DNA of 40,086 bases from Lachnospiraceae bacterium (GTDB lineage Bacteria > Bacillota > Clostridia > Lachnospirales > Lachnospiraceae), in assembly GCA_017448845.1 (NCBI GenBank), contig JAFSKT010000021.1, forward strand, positions 1 through 40,086, in the 5' to 3' direction. The position numbers and the translations under genes are program-made. Positions 8,292 through 16,823 of the stretch are shown here, piece by piece. Each line of letters starts with the position of its first letter. Position 1 is the stretch's first letter. The notes under the pieces are model-generated. The model was given only the letters and a program-made list of their open reading frames with translations, searched no databases and was not told the origin of the DNA.

Positions 8292-9800
8292 ATGGCAGCA
8301 TATCTTCTCGGAATAGATATAGGCACAAGTTCATGCAAGATCGTGCTTTTTGACAGGGACGGCAATGTAAAATCCACGGAAACCGGTGAGTACAAAGTCT
8401 ACTACCCTAATGAGGGATGGGCAGAGCAGGATCCGGATGAGTGGTGGAATGCAGTATGTGAAAGCACTAAGAAGGTTATAGAAAAGAGCGGTATCGACCC
8501 TTCTGATATAGCGGGCGTCGGAACTGACGGCCAGAGCTGGTCAGCGATAGCGATAGACAGCGAAGGCAGGAGCCTTATCAGGACACCTATCTGGATGGAT
8601 ACCAGATCTGAGGATATCTGCAGGAGGCTTAGGGAGAAAAACGGAGACAGGATCTTTGAACTGTCCGGAAACAGCCTGCAGCCCAGCTATACCACAGCAA
8701 AGATCATCTGGTATAAGGAAAACCATCCGGATATTTATAAGAATATCAGATATATCCTGCAGTCCAACAGCTTTATAGTTTACAGGCTGACAGGCGTGAT
8801 AAGCCAGGATATTTCCCAGGGATACGGCCTGTCCTGCTTTGATATGCGGAAGGGCTGCTGGGATAACGACATGGCAAAAGACCTGGATATCCCCGTTGAT
8901 TTTCTTCCGGAAATATATCCCTGTCATCAGGTAGTGGGAAAGGTCACAAAGGAAGCTGCTGCCCTCACTGGCTTAAAAGAGGGTACGCCTGTAGTGGCCG
9001 GAGGTCTGGATGCGGCCTGCGGTACTTTGGGAACCGGAGTTTTGAATAACGGAGAGACCCAGGAACAGGGCGGACAGGCAGGAGGAATGAGTATCTGCCT
9101 CGACCATTTTGCGGCGGATCCCACACTTATCACCAGTTTCCATGTAGTTCCGGATAAGTGGCTTTTACAGGGCGGCACCACAGGAGGAGCCGGAGTAATG
9201 CGCTGGATCACCGGTAATTTCGGCGATTATGAGAGAACACTGGAAAAGACCAGGAACATGACGGACGTAGCCCAGTTCAACGAGCTGGCGGAGGGAGTTG
9301 CTCCCGGTTCCGAAGGACTTATATTCCTGCCCTATATGGCAGGAGAGAGATCCCCTATCTGGGATCCCAAGGCAAAGGGAGTCTGGTACGGTATCGATTT
9401 CACCAAGACAAAAGCACATTTCATAAGGTCCGCAATGGAAGGCGGAGCCTTTGCCCTGAGGCACAATTTAGAGATTGCGGAAAAGTGCGGCGGGGAAGTA
9501 AAGGAACTCAGGGCCATGGGAGGCGCATCCCTTGCTCATATCTGGACGCAGATAAAATCTGATGTTACAGGAAAGCCCATAACCGTCTGTCATTCCGGGA
9601 CGGAGACCTCTCTCGGAGCAGCGCTGTTAGCAGGCGTCGGAACCGGGGTATATGAGAGCTTTGATGAGGCGGTGAAGCTTACGGTACACACCACCAGGCA
9701 TCATGATCCGGATCCCGGCAACAGGGAAGTTTACGATAAGAATTACAAAATATACCGTGAGCTATATGAAGACCTAAAGGATCTGATGGACAGACAGTGA
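8292..9800 (+). CDS. FGGY-family carbohydrate kinase (xylulokinase-like)
   Basis: The 502-residue protein has the two-domain actin-like fold of FGGY sugar kinases: YLLGIDIGTSSCKIVLFD at the N-terminus (phosphate-1 loop), EGWAEQDPDEWW, GVGTDGQSWS, MDTRSEDICRRL, and in the second half VVAGGLDAACGTLGTG (phosphate-2 region), QGGTTGGAGVMRWI and GGASLAHIWTQI (adenosine region). It resembles the xylulokinase group most, but specificity within FGGY kinases is not readable by eye; it could phosphorylate the ketose made by FucI at O1 or O5, or a hexitol. It lies in the operon after gatY, in the place where fuculokinase would be expected. Family lengths of about 480-510 residues fit a full-length enzyme. 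Confidence 0.85.
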   Translation: MAAYLLGIDIGTSSCKIVLFDRDGNVKSTETGEYKVYYPNEGWAEQDPDEWWNAVCESTKKVIEKSGIDPSDIAGVGTDGQSWSAIAIDSEGRSLIRTPIWMDTRSEDICRRLREKNGDRIFELSGNSLQPSYTTAKIIWYKENHPDIYKNIRYILQSNSFIVYRLTGVISQDISQGYGLSCFDMRKGCWDNDMAKDLDIPVDFLPEIYPCHQVVGKVTKEAAALTGLKEGTPVVAGGLDAACGTLGTGVLNNGETQEQGGQAGGMSICLDHFAADPTLITSFHVVPDKWLLQGGTTGGAGVMRWITGNFGDYERTLEKTRNMTDVAQFNELAEGVAPGSEGLIFLPYMAGERSPIWDPKAKGVWYGIDFTKTKAHFIRSAMEGGAFALRHNLEIAEKCGGEVKELRAMGGASLAHIWTQIKSDVTGKPITVCHSGTETSLGAALLAGVGTGVYESFDEAVKLTVHTTRHHDPDPGNREVYDKNYKIYRELYEDLKDLMDRQ

Positions 9801-9887
9801 TGTCCTTAATGATACAGACATAAGAAACAGGAAAGGAGAAAGCCGCAGAGATAAGCAGTTTATAAGGATAAGCGGCAGTACAGAAAA

Positions 9888-10937
9888 GTGAAAGCAGGAG
9901 TTATATACGCACCAAACGATATAAGATACGAGGATATGGCCGATCCGGAACCCAAAGCCGGTGAGGTCAGGGTAAAGGTTAAATATACCGGTATCTGCGG
10001 GTCGGACGTACCCAGGGTAAATGCGGATGCCTGTCATTTTTACCCCAATGTCATCGGACATGAGTTTTCCGGGACTATCGACAAGGTAGGCGAAGGAGTT
10101 ACTGCATTTAAGGCCGGCGACAGGGTTGCGGGAGTTCCGCTGGTTCCCTGCCTTAAGTGCCCTGACTGCCAGAGAGGAGATTATTCTCTCTGCAAGCACT
10201 ACAGCTTCATAGGTTCCCGTCAGCAGGGTTCCTTCGCGGAATATGTATGTGTTCCGGAGATCAACGTGGTACCTGTGGCGGATTCAGTATCCTTTGAGCA
10301 GGCAGCTCTCTTCGAGCCCACCACCATCGCTCTCCATGGTCTGGAGAGGATAGATTACAAGCCCGGTAAGTATGTGGCGGTGCTTGGTACCGGGACCATA
10401 GGAGTTCTTCTTGTGAACTGGCTTCAGGCCTTTGACGCGAAAAAGATCGTGGTATTTGATATCGTGCCCGAGAAGCTTGAATTCGCTAAGAAGATGGGAG
10501 CTGATGACGGTATCAACACATTAGATAAGGACTTTATGGAACAGGCAAAGGCTCTAACCGGGGGACACGGATATGACTACGTGTATGAAACAGCCGGAAA
10601 TACCATAACCATGAAGATGGCTTTCGAGCTTGCGGCAAATAAGGCTGAGATGTGCTTTGTAGGTACTCCCACCAAAGATCTGACCTTCAGTGTTTCCGAA
10701 TGGGAGAACATGAACCGTAAGGAGTTCAAACTTACAGGATCCTGGATGAGCTATTCCGCTCCTTTCCCGGGGCATGAATGGACGCTTACCTCGGAATACT
10801 ATGGAAACGGGAAGCTTAAATATGATGAGGGCCTCATATTTAAGAAATACCCTTTAAGCAGGATAGCAGAGGCCTTCGAGCTATATAAAACACCGGGAGC
10901 GGTAAAGGGAAAGATACTTATCGACAGCGAAGCGTAA
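9888..10937 (+). CDS. gatD: Zinc-dependent dehydrogenase, galactitol-1-phosphate 5-dehydrogenase-like
   Basis: A 349-residue medium-chain dehydrogenase. It has the catalytic zinc site (GICGSD Cys, GHEFSG His-Glu), the structural zinc loop with four Cys (CLKCPDCQRGDYSLC) and a Rossmann GTGTIG motif. Several stretches match E. coli GatD closely: GSDVPRVNA..HFYPNVIGHEFSG, FIGSRQQGSFAEYV and GSWMSYSAPFPGHEW. GatD oxidises galactitol-1-phosphate to D-tagatose-6-phosphate with NAD+. That product, once phosphorylated, feeds GatYZ upstream. The start is a GTG with a weak ribosome site; the only good AGGAG is about 50 bases upstream, with no ATG between, so the start rests on the match to the family N-terminus. 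Other polyol substrates are possible. Confidence 0.82.
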   Translation: MKAGVIYAPNDIRYEDMADPEPKAGEVRVKVKYTGICGSDVPRVNADACHFYPNVIGHEFSGTIDKVGEGVTAFKAGDRVAGVPLVPCLKCPDCQRGDYSLCKHYSFIGSRQQGSFAEYVCVPEINVVPVADSVSFEQAALFEPTTIALHGLERIDYKPGKYVAVLGTGTIGVLLVNWLQAFDAKKIVVFDIVPEKLEFAKKMGADDGINTLDKDFMEQAKALTGGHGYDYVYETAGNTITMKMAFELAANKAEMCFVGTPTKDLTFSVSEWENMNRKEFKLTGSWMSYSAPFPGHEWTLTSEYYGNGKLKYDEGLIFKKYPLSRIAEAFELYKTPGAVKGKILIDSEA

Positions 10938-11008
10938 AAGTACGTAGGCCACGGCTCCGCGAAGGGGATTTTAAATGCCGTGTCTCTCAAAAAAAGGAGG
11001 AGAATAAC

Positions 11009-12010
11009 ATGTCAGAATTTGTGAATCCGGAACTGGTACCAAAGGTTAAATTTTACACAGGAGAGGAAGTACCCTGCATAGGTCTCGGGACCTTTGGCTC
11101 AGACAGAGTCAGCGCAGAGGACGTTGCCAAAGCAGTGGACGGAGCTATACGTTCCGGTTACAGGAATATTGACTGCGCCGCCTGCTACGGAAACGAAGAT
11201 CTTATCGGAGATGTGCTTAAGAATCTTTTAAGCGAGAATGTGGTGAAGAGGGATGAGCTCTTTGTCATGACAAAGGTTTGGAATGACATGCACAGGGAAG
11301 TTGCAAAGGCACTGAAAAAGAGCCTTTCCGACCTGAAGCTGGATTATGTGGATATGTATTATATCCACTGGCCTTTCCCCAACTATCATGCACCTCACTG
11401 TGATGTGGATTCCAGGAACCCGGATTCCAAGCCCTTCTCGGTAGATGAATTCTGTGATACCTACGAGCAGATCGCAGCTCTTCAGAAGGAAGGTCTTGTA
11501 AGGAATATCGGTATCTCCAATCTTACGATCCCGAAGCTTGAGGCAGTGCTTCCGAAGCTTTCCGTAAAGCCTGCAGCCTGCGAACTTGAGATTCATCCCT
11601 GCTTCCAGCAGAATGAGCTCATGCAGTATCTCATTGACCACGACATTCTTCCTGTAGGATATATGCCTCTGGGAAGCCCGAGAAGACCTGAAAGGGATAT
11701 TGTGGAGACCGATATCAACGATATGGCTGAGCCAGTGATCACCGAGATCGCTAAGAATCACGGCGTACATCCCGCTCTCATCTGCCTTAAGTGGGCACAG
11801 CAGAGGGGTGAGATGGCAATACCGTTCTCAATACACAACTATGTTGCAAACCTTAAGTGCGTGACAGAAGATCCCCTTTCCGATGAAGAAATGAAGGCTA
11901 TAGGAACCATGGAAAGGAATAACCGCCTTGTAAAGGGACAGGTATTCCTGTGGCCCGGAGCCGAAAGCTGGCATGACCTCTGGGACGAGGACGGAGTTAT
12001 AGTACAGTAA
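11009..12010 (+). CDS. Aldo/keto reductase
   Basis: A 333-residue TIM-barrel NAD(P)H reductase. The catalytic tetrad is complete: Asp and Tyr in NIDCAACYGNE, Lys in VMTKVWN, His in YIHWPF. The GISNLT motif and the GEMAIPFS segment form the cofactor-binding part. A strong AGGAGGAG precedes the ATG. It lies in the same operon as the kinase and GatD-like dehydrogenase. Its substrate is unknown. It might reduce an aldose to a hexitol, a ketose phosphate at C2, or a lactaldehyde-like cleavage product. Having both a GatD and a reductase in one operon suggests an oxidation paired with a reduction. Confidence 0.85.
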   Translation: MSEFVNPELVPKVKFYTGEEVPCIGLGTFGSDRVSAEDVAKAVDGAIRSGYRNIDCAACYGNEDLIGDVLKNLLSENVVKRDELFVMTKVWNDMHREVAKALKKSLSDLKLDYVDMYYIHWPFPNYHAPHCDVDSRNPDSKPFSVDEFCDTYEQIAALQKEGLVRNIGISNLTIPKLEAVLPKLSVKPAACELEIHPCFQQNELMQYLIDHDILPVGYMPLGSPRRPERDIVETDINDMAEPVITEIAKNHGVHPALICLKWAQQRGEMAIPFSIHNYVANLKCVTEDPLSDEEMKAIGTMERNNRLVKGQVFLWPGAESWHDLWDEDGVIVQ

Positions 12011-12037
12011 AAAAGACGAAAGAGAAGGGGATCACTT

Positions 12038-13063
12038 ATGCCTGCTACGATCAAGGACATAAAAGAAGAAACAGGGTTATCTCTGGCGACCATTTCCAAA
12101 TACCTTAACGGAGGAAACGTACTTCCTAAAAACAGGGAGAAACTGGACGCCGCAGTAAACAAGCTTCACTATCAGGTGAACGAGATAGCCAGAGGACTGG
12201 TGACAAACAGCACCAGAACCGTAGGGGTAAGCGTTTTTGACATTACAGATGTCTTTAACGGAGTGATCCTCCATGAGATCGGGGTACAGCTTTCAAAGCT
12301 TGGTTACGGCATGCTCATCGTGGATTCCGCCAATGATCATGAAAGGGAGACGAAAAATATCCGTTTTCTTGTGAATAAGAAAGTTGACGGTATCATCTCC
12401 CTTCCCGTGGCCGGCAGCTCGGAAGTCTTAAATCCCGCTTTCGGAGCGGATATTCCCGTGGTCCTGCTGGACAGACAGTACTGGGACCGCTCTCTTGACA
12501 GCGTTACGATCAATAACAAAGAAGCCGCAGCGGGTGCGGTAAAGTATCTTATCGACAACGGCCACAGAAAGATTGCCGTGATCTGTGCTAAAAAGGAGTT
12601 CACGGGCCGGGAGAGATATGACGGTTTTATAAAGGCTATGGATGAGGCCGGTCTTCCTGTACCAAAGGAGTATATAGAGGACGGGGATCACAGCATGGAA
12701 CACGGATATGCCGCAATGAACCGTTTATTAAAGCTTAAAGACCGCCCTACAGCAGTATTTTCCTCTAATTACGGCATAAATATGGGAGTGATCATGGCCC
12801 TGAACGAATCCCAGATCAACTGTCCGGAGGATATTTCCGTTGTGGGCTTTGATAATCTTATGCTTTCCAATGTTTTAAAAACACAGCTCACTGTTATAGA
12901 ACAGCCTATGGAACGTTTCGGGCAGAAGGGCGTGGAAATCCTTATGCAGAGGATCAATGAAAAAAGGGAAAACAATGGAAGTCTCGGGGACGAAGGCCAT
13001 ATTAACATAGTTCTCAGCACAAGGATGCATGTTGGCGGTTCTGTCAATATGATCCTTCATTAA
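12038..13063 (+). CDS. LacI-family transcriptional regulator, probable repressor of the sugar regulon
   Basis: A 341-residue regulator with an N-terminal LacI helix-turn-helix (TIKDIKEETGLSLATISKYLNGG, recognition helix SLATISKYL), a hinge at about 45-60 and a periplasmic-binding-protein-like sensor domain (VGVSVFDITDVFNGVILHEI; ISVVGFDNL near the end). Such proteins bind CG-centred palindromes and release on binding a sugar or sugar phosphate. Three CG-centred sites (2063, 5431, 13123) flank the operons around it, so it is the obvious candidate to bind them. It is the last gene before the transporter promoter, follows the aldo/keto reductase by 27 bases, and is probably itself under the fucU operon promoter, giving autoregulation. 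Confidence 0.9.
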   Translation: MPATIKDIKEETGLSLATISKYLNGGNVLPKNREKLDAAVNKLHYQVNEIARGLVTNSTRTVGVSVFDITDVFNGVILHEIGVQLSKLGYGMLIVDSANDHERETKNIRFLVNKKVDGIISLPVAGSSEVLNPAFGADIPVVLLDRQYWDRSLDSVTINNKEAAAGAVKYLIDNGHRKIAVICAKKEFTGRERYDGFIKAMDEAGLPVPKEYIEDGDHSMEHGYAAMNRLLKLKDRPTAVFSSNYGINMGVIMALNESQINCPEDISVVGFDNLMLSNVLKTQLTVIEQPMERFGQKGVEILMQRINEKRENNGSLGDEGHINIVLSTRMHVGGSVNMILH

Positions 13064-13087
13064 AATATTAAAAATAACAGAAATCTC

Positions 13088-13116
13088 TTGACATTATTAT
13101 TATTTTATAGGATAAT
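13088..13116 (+). promoter_or_regulatory. Promoter of the ABC transporter operon
   Basis: Consensus TTGACA (13088-13093), 17 bases, GATAAT (13111-13116). The predicted start near 13123 falls at the beginning of operator copy 3. Confidence 0.75.
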
Positions 13117-13122
13117 TGCTAA

Positions 13123-13137
13123 AGAGCGAAACGTTTC
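13123..13137. promoter_or_regulatory. LacI-type operator, copy 3 (transporter promoter)
   Basis: AGAGCGAAACGTTTC is identical over 15 bases to the fucU copy at 5431-5445 and is centred 16 bases past the -10 box, almost the same geometry. It links import to the catabolic genes under one regulator. Confidence 0.82.
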
Positions 13138-13185
13138 ACCTTTTTCTACAAAAAATGTTGTACAAAAGGCGATGACAGGAGGAAG

Positions 13186-14175
13186 ATGATGGAAAAGTTC
13201 AAACAAAATCCTCTGGTAAAAAAACTGGGATTTAACAGGATAGTCCTCTGCGGAGTGCTGATCCTCATGTATATCTTTTTCTCGATACTGGTTCCCGCTA
13301 TTACAGGATCACAGTTTGCAGGGATGAGCCACATAATGGGAGCATTGAATTATGCTTATTTCCTTGGATTTCTCTCCCTGGGTGTTACCTTTGTGATAGC
13401 TACGGGAGGTATCGACTTTTCGATAGGGCCGGTTATGTTCTGCTGCGGGCTGATTTCCGGATACTGTCTTATGACTTATAATATGCCGCTCCCGGTATGC
13501 CTCCTGATAAGCGTTCTGATCGGTACGCTCTTCGGTCTCTGGAACGGATATCTGGTTGCATACTGGAGCGTTCCTCCCTTCATAGTATCCATGGCTTCCA
13601 TGAACATGGCCAAGGGAATTGCTTCCGTATTTACAAAAACCCAGTCCGTAAGCTGGCCCAGATCAACGGATGCAAACGGATGGTTCAGAAATCTGATAAA
13701 GATGGGCGGGGTTCCCACCGGACTGATCTGTTTCCTTGGGGCTGCCGTCATATGCGCCATCATCTTGAATAACACCAAATTCGGACGTTACATTATATGC
13801 CTCGGAAGCAATAAAGAGGCAGTGAGGCTTTCAGGTGTGGATACCAGAAAATGGGAGATGCTCGCATATCTTATGTGCGGACTTCTGGTAGGTATCGCTA
13901 CCATATTCTTCGTAGGAACTTATACCACGGTACAGCCCGGTTACGGAGACCAGTACAATAATGAAGCCATTGCGGGCTGTGTTATGGGAGGCACTTCCAT
14001 GGCGGGTGGTCTCGCATCCATCGGAGGAACCGTGATCGGAGTGTTTATCATTTCTCTTCTGCAGGAAGGGATCCTGGCACTGAAACTTACCAAGGACATA
14101 CAGCTTATCATCACGGGTCTTATTGTTATCGTTGCAGTTTACGCCGACGTAATGGCTAGACGCAGGAAGAGCTGA
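13186..14175 (+). CDS. Sugar ABC transporter permease 1 (CUT2, RbsC/MglC family)
   Basis: A 329-residue hydrophobic protein with about eight to ten membrane segments and the hallmarks of CUT2 permeases: GVTFVIATGGIDFSIGPVMF, VPPFIVSMASMNMAKGIASV, GRYIICLGSNKEAVRLSGVDTRKWEM and TSMAGGLASIGGTVIGVFII. These permeases import pentoses, hexoses and deoxysugars. The start has a strong AGGAGGAAG and two adjacent ATG codons (13186, 13189). It is the first gene of the transporter operon. A second permease follows after the ATPase, so the channel is probably a heterodimer rather than the RbsC homodimer. Confidence 0.9.
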   Translation: MMEKFKQNPLVKKLGFNRIVLCGVLILMYIFFSILVPAITGSQFAGMSHIMGALNYAYFLGFLSLGVTFVIATGGIDFSIGPVMFCCGLISGYCLMTYNMPLPVCLLISVLIGTLFGLWNGYLVAYWSVPPFIVSMASMNMAKGIASVFTKTQSVSWPRSTDANGWFRNLIKMGGVPTGLICFLGAAVICAIILNNTKFGRYIICLGSNKEAVRLSGVDTRKWEMLAYLMCGLLVGIATIFFVGTYTTVQPGYGDQYNNEAIAGCVMGGTSMAGGLASIGGTVIGVFIISLLQEGILALKLTKDIQLIITGLIVIVAVYADVMARRRKS

Positions 14176-14193
14176 TAAGGGAAGGAGATACTC

Positions 14194-15693
14194 ATGGGTG
14201 AAGTAATTTTACAGATGAAGGATATCGATAAATCTTTCCCCGGCGTGCATGCCCTTGATCATGTTGATCTGGAGGTCAGAAGAGGCGAAGTTCATGCCCT
14301 TATGGGAGAGAACGGTGCCGGAAAATCCACGCTGATGAAGGTTCTTACCGGTATTTACAAAAAGGATTCCGGGAGCATCACATATAAAGGAAAGGAAGTG
14401 TAGTTTCACAATACCAGGGAAGCTCAGGATAACGGAGTAGTTATCGTGCATCAGGAGCTTAACATGGTGGGAGACCTTTCCGTAGCTCAGAATATCTTTA
14501 TCGGACGGGAGCCCAGACAGGGATTCCGGATTGATGACAAGAAGATGATAGAAGATTCCAAAGCTCTCTTCGATAAGCTCCGTATCGACATAGATCCTAC
14601 GGAAAAAATGAGCGAGCTTACGGTAGGAAAGCAGCAGATGTGCGAGATAGCCAAGGCTATTTCCCACAACGCAGAGCTGATAGTTTTTGACGAGCCTTCT
14701 GCAGCTCTTACCGAAAAAGAGATAGAGGATCTCTTCGCCATAATAAGAGATCTGAAGGCACAGGATCTGGGGATCATATATATTTCCCACAGGATGGATG
14801 AGATAAAGGTCATCACAGACCGGGTTACCGTCATGAGAGACGGATGTTATGTGGGAACCCTTATCACGGCAGACTGCACAAAAGAAGACATCATCAACAT
14901 GATGGTGGGCCGTGTAATATACGAGAAACCCAAGGAAAAGAGTCTGGTGCCCGATGATGCACCGGTGGTACTTAAGGTTGAGCACCTGAATGCAGGAAAG
15001 ATGGTACAGGATGTTTCTTTCGAGCTTCGTAAGGGTGAGATCCTGGGCTTTTCCGGACTGATGGGAGCAGGACGTACAGAGACCGCAAGGGCTATCTTCG
15101 GCGCTGATCCGAAACAGAGCGGTGATATCTATGTTAACGGAGAAAAGGTGGAGATCAATTCCCCTGAAGATGCGGTAAAGCACGGTATAGGCTATCTTTC
15201 CGAGGACCGCAGGAGATACGGTGTAGTGGTAGGAAAGTCAATTATTGAGAATTCCACCATGGCTGCTCTTGAAGAGTATATGCGCGGACTTTTCATAAAC
15301 AAGGGCAAGGAAAAGGAAGTTGCCGAGAAGTACATTAAGGAACTGGGTACCAAGACTCCTTCATCCGACCAGCTGGTGGTAAATCTTTCCGGCGGTAACC
15401 AGCAGAAGGTAGTCATTGCCAAATGGCTTGTGCGTAACAGTGACATCCTTATATTCGACGAGCCTACAAGAGGTATCGACGTAGGTGCGAAGAATGAGAT
15501 ATATAAGCTCATGAATAAGCTTGCAAGTGAAGGCAAGTCCATTATCATGATATCTTCCGAAATGACGGAGATCCTCCGTATGAGTGACAGGATCGTTGTC
15601 ATGTGTGAAGGAAAGAAGACCGGAGAAGTCAAGATCGAAGAGGCTACTCAGGAGCTCATAATGGACAAGGCTACACGTCAGATGGAAGCATAA
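14194..15693 (+). pseudogene. Sugar ABC transporter ATPase (RbsA/MglA family), interrupted by in-frame TAG at codon 70
   Basis: The frame would encode a 499-residue double ATPase typical of CUT2 importers. Domain 1 has Walker [13 protein letters not shown], signature LTVGKQQMCEIAKA and Walker B LIVFDEPSAAL. Domain 2 has the usual degenerate GLMGAGRTE loop, signature LSGGNQQKVVIAKWL and Walker B ILIFDEPTRGIDVGAK. A single TAG at 14401-14403 breaks the frame between GKEV and FHNTREAQ; homology continues without shift on both sides, so this is one changed codon, perhaps from TAC/TAT or CAG. No restart with a ribosome site follows soon: the first candidate (GTG 14446) would lack Walker A. Everything else is intact, so the mutation is recent, or a sequencing error. 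TAG also ends other genes here, so general recoding is unlikely. Confidence 0.88.
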
Positions 15694-15705
15694 GTGGAGG
15701 CTGAA

Positions 15706-16701
15706 ATGCAGAAAAAGAAATCGTTAGGTATCTTTGCGGATCAGAAGTTCATAGTGTTGATCATAGTGGTGGTTCTCTATGTAGTGTTCTCACTGATCAG
15801 TAAGGACTTCAGAAAATATTCCACTATGGTAATGATGCTGGATGCCACATATTACATCCTGCTTCTCGCCATCGGAGTAACATTCCCTCTTATAACCGGA
15901 GGAGTTGACCTCTCCATCGGAACAGGAATGATATGTTACGGACTTACGGGAGGATTTCTTGTAGTTCAGAAGGGATTCCCCACATGGGTCGGACTGATAG
16001 TTGCAGTTCTCTTCGGTCTCTTGATCGGTATCTTAAACGGAGTTCTGGTAGCAATTATGGATCTACCTCCGTTCCTCGCAACACTCTGTACCTGTATGAT
16101 GACCAGAGGACTGGGATCCATCTGTGCCAACAGTTTTGCGATTCCCTGGCCCGGTGCAAAGGCAGAGGGAGGATGGTTCCACGCAATATTCAAGCTGACA
16201 GTAGGCGCCGGAAGAAAGGCAATGAATTATCCGGTCGGTGTCATAGTTCTGGCAGTCATCGTCTTGTTAATGAGCTTTGTCCTTAACCATACAAGGGTTG
16301 GACGTTATACAATAGCAATAGGGAGCAACAAGGAAGCTACAAGGCTTTCCGGTGTAAATGTCAAAGCGTACCATATTACAGCCTATGCAATTAGCGGTCT
16401 CTTTGCAGGACTTGCAAGCCTCGCTTATGCAGCAGCGATTCCCACCATACAGCCCGGAACGGGTGCAGGTATCGAGCTTGATGCTATAGGCGGAGCTATA
16501 GTCGGGGGCGTATCTCCTACAGGTGGAGCGGGATCTATCATCGGGACGATGCTGGGAGTGTTCGTTATCCAGCTATTAAAGACAGGACTTCCCTATATCG
16601 GACTGGAAGCTAACTGGCAGCAGATAATCACAGGCCTTGTGCTTATCGGAGCTGTTCTCATCGATGTTATCAAGCAGAGAAGGGCAGCACTGGAAGGCTG
16701 A
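15706..16701 (+). CDS. Sugar ABC transporter permease 2 (CUT2 family)
   Basis: A 331-residue permease related to the one at 13186: AIGVTFPLITGGVDLSIGTGMICYG, LPPFLATLCTCMMTRGLGSI, GRYTIAIGSNKEATRLSGVNVKAYHI and GGVSPTGGAGSIIGTMLGVFVI, with about eight to ten membrane helices. I start it at the ATG at 15706, five bases after GGAGG; a GTG at 15694 directly after the ATPase stop has no ribosome site. The two permeases share less in their middle loops than expected for a fresh duplication, so they are an established pair. The next gene, 122 bases on, is the binding protein. Confidence 0.88.
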   Translation: MQKKKSLGIFADQKFIVLIIVVVLYVVFSLISKDFRKYSTMVMMLDATYYILLLAIGVTFPLITGGVDLSIGTGMICYGLTGGFLVVQKGFPTWVGLIVAVLFGLLIGILNGVLVAIMDLPPFLATLCTCMMTRGLGSICANSFAIPWPGAKAEGGWFHAIFKLTVGAGRKAMNYPVGVIVLAVIVLLMSFVLNHTRVGRYTIAIGSNKEATRLSGVNVKAYHITAYAISGLFAGLASLAYAAAIPTIQPGTGAGIELDAIGGAIVGGVSPTGGAGSIIGTMLGVFVIQLLKTGLPYIGLEANWQQIITGLVLIGAVLIDVIKQRRAALEG

Positions 16702-16721
16702 CAGTAATTTATGATATGTGA

Positions 16722-16786
16722 CGGCGATAGTGCCGATCCATATAAACCGGTCTTAAAAATGATCGGAACACCACCGGAGAAGGTGG
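16722..16786 (+). other. Inverted repeats in the leader of the binding-protein gene
   Basis: Between permease and binding protein lie CGGC-loop-GCCG (16722-16735), CCACC-loop-GGTGG (16771-16786) and a longer pairing of CCGATC (16733-16738) with GATCGG (16761-16766) that would exclude the first. Such hairpins before a binding-protein gene often protect its mRNA and raise its level over the membrane parts. No T-tract follows, so it is not a clear terminator. Confidence 0.4.
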
Positions 16787-16823
16787 AAACCATATAATAA
16801 TTTTTCATAAAAGGAGGAAAATT

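Noticed and set aside
12910-12921. GGAACGTTTCGG resembling half of the operator
   Set aside because: Internal to the LacI-family coding region, with only one good arm; no promoter nearby.
14401-14403. TAG as programmed recoding or pyrrolysine site
   Set aside because: No pylS/pylT or downstream stem-loop was seen, TAG ends other genes, and the position is a loop where a sense codon is expected.
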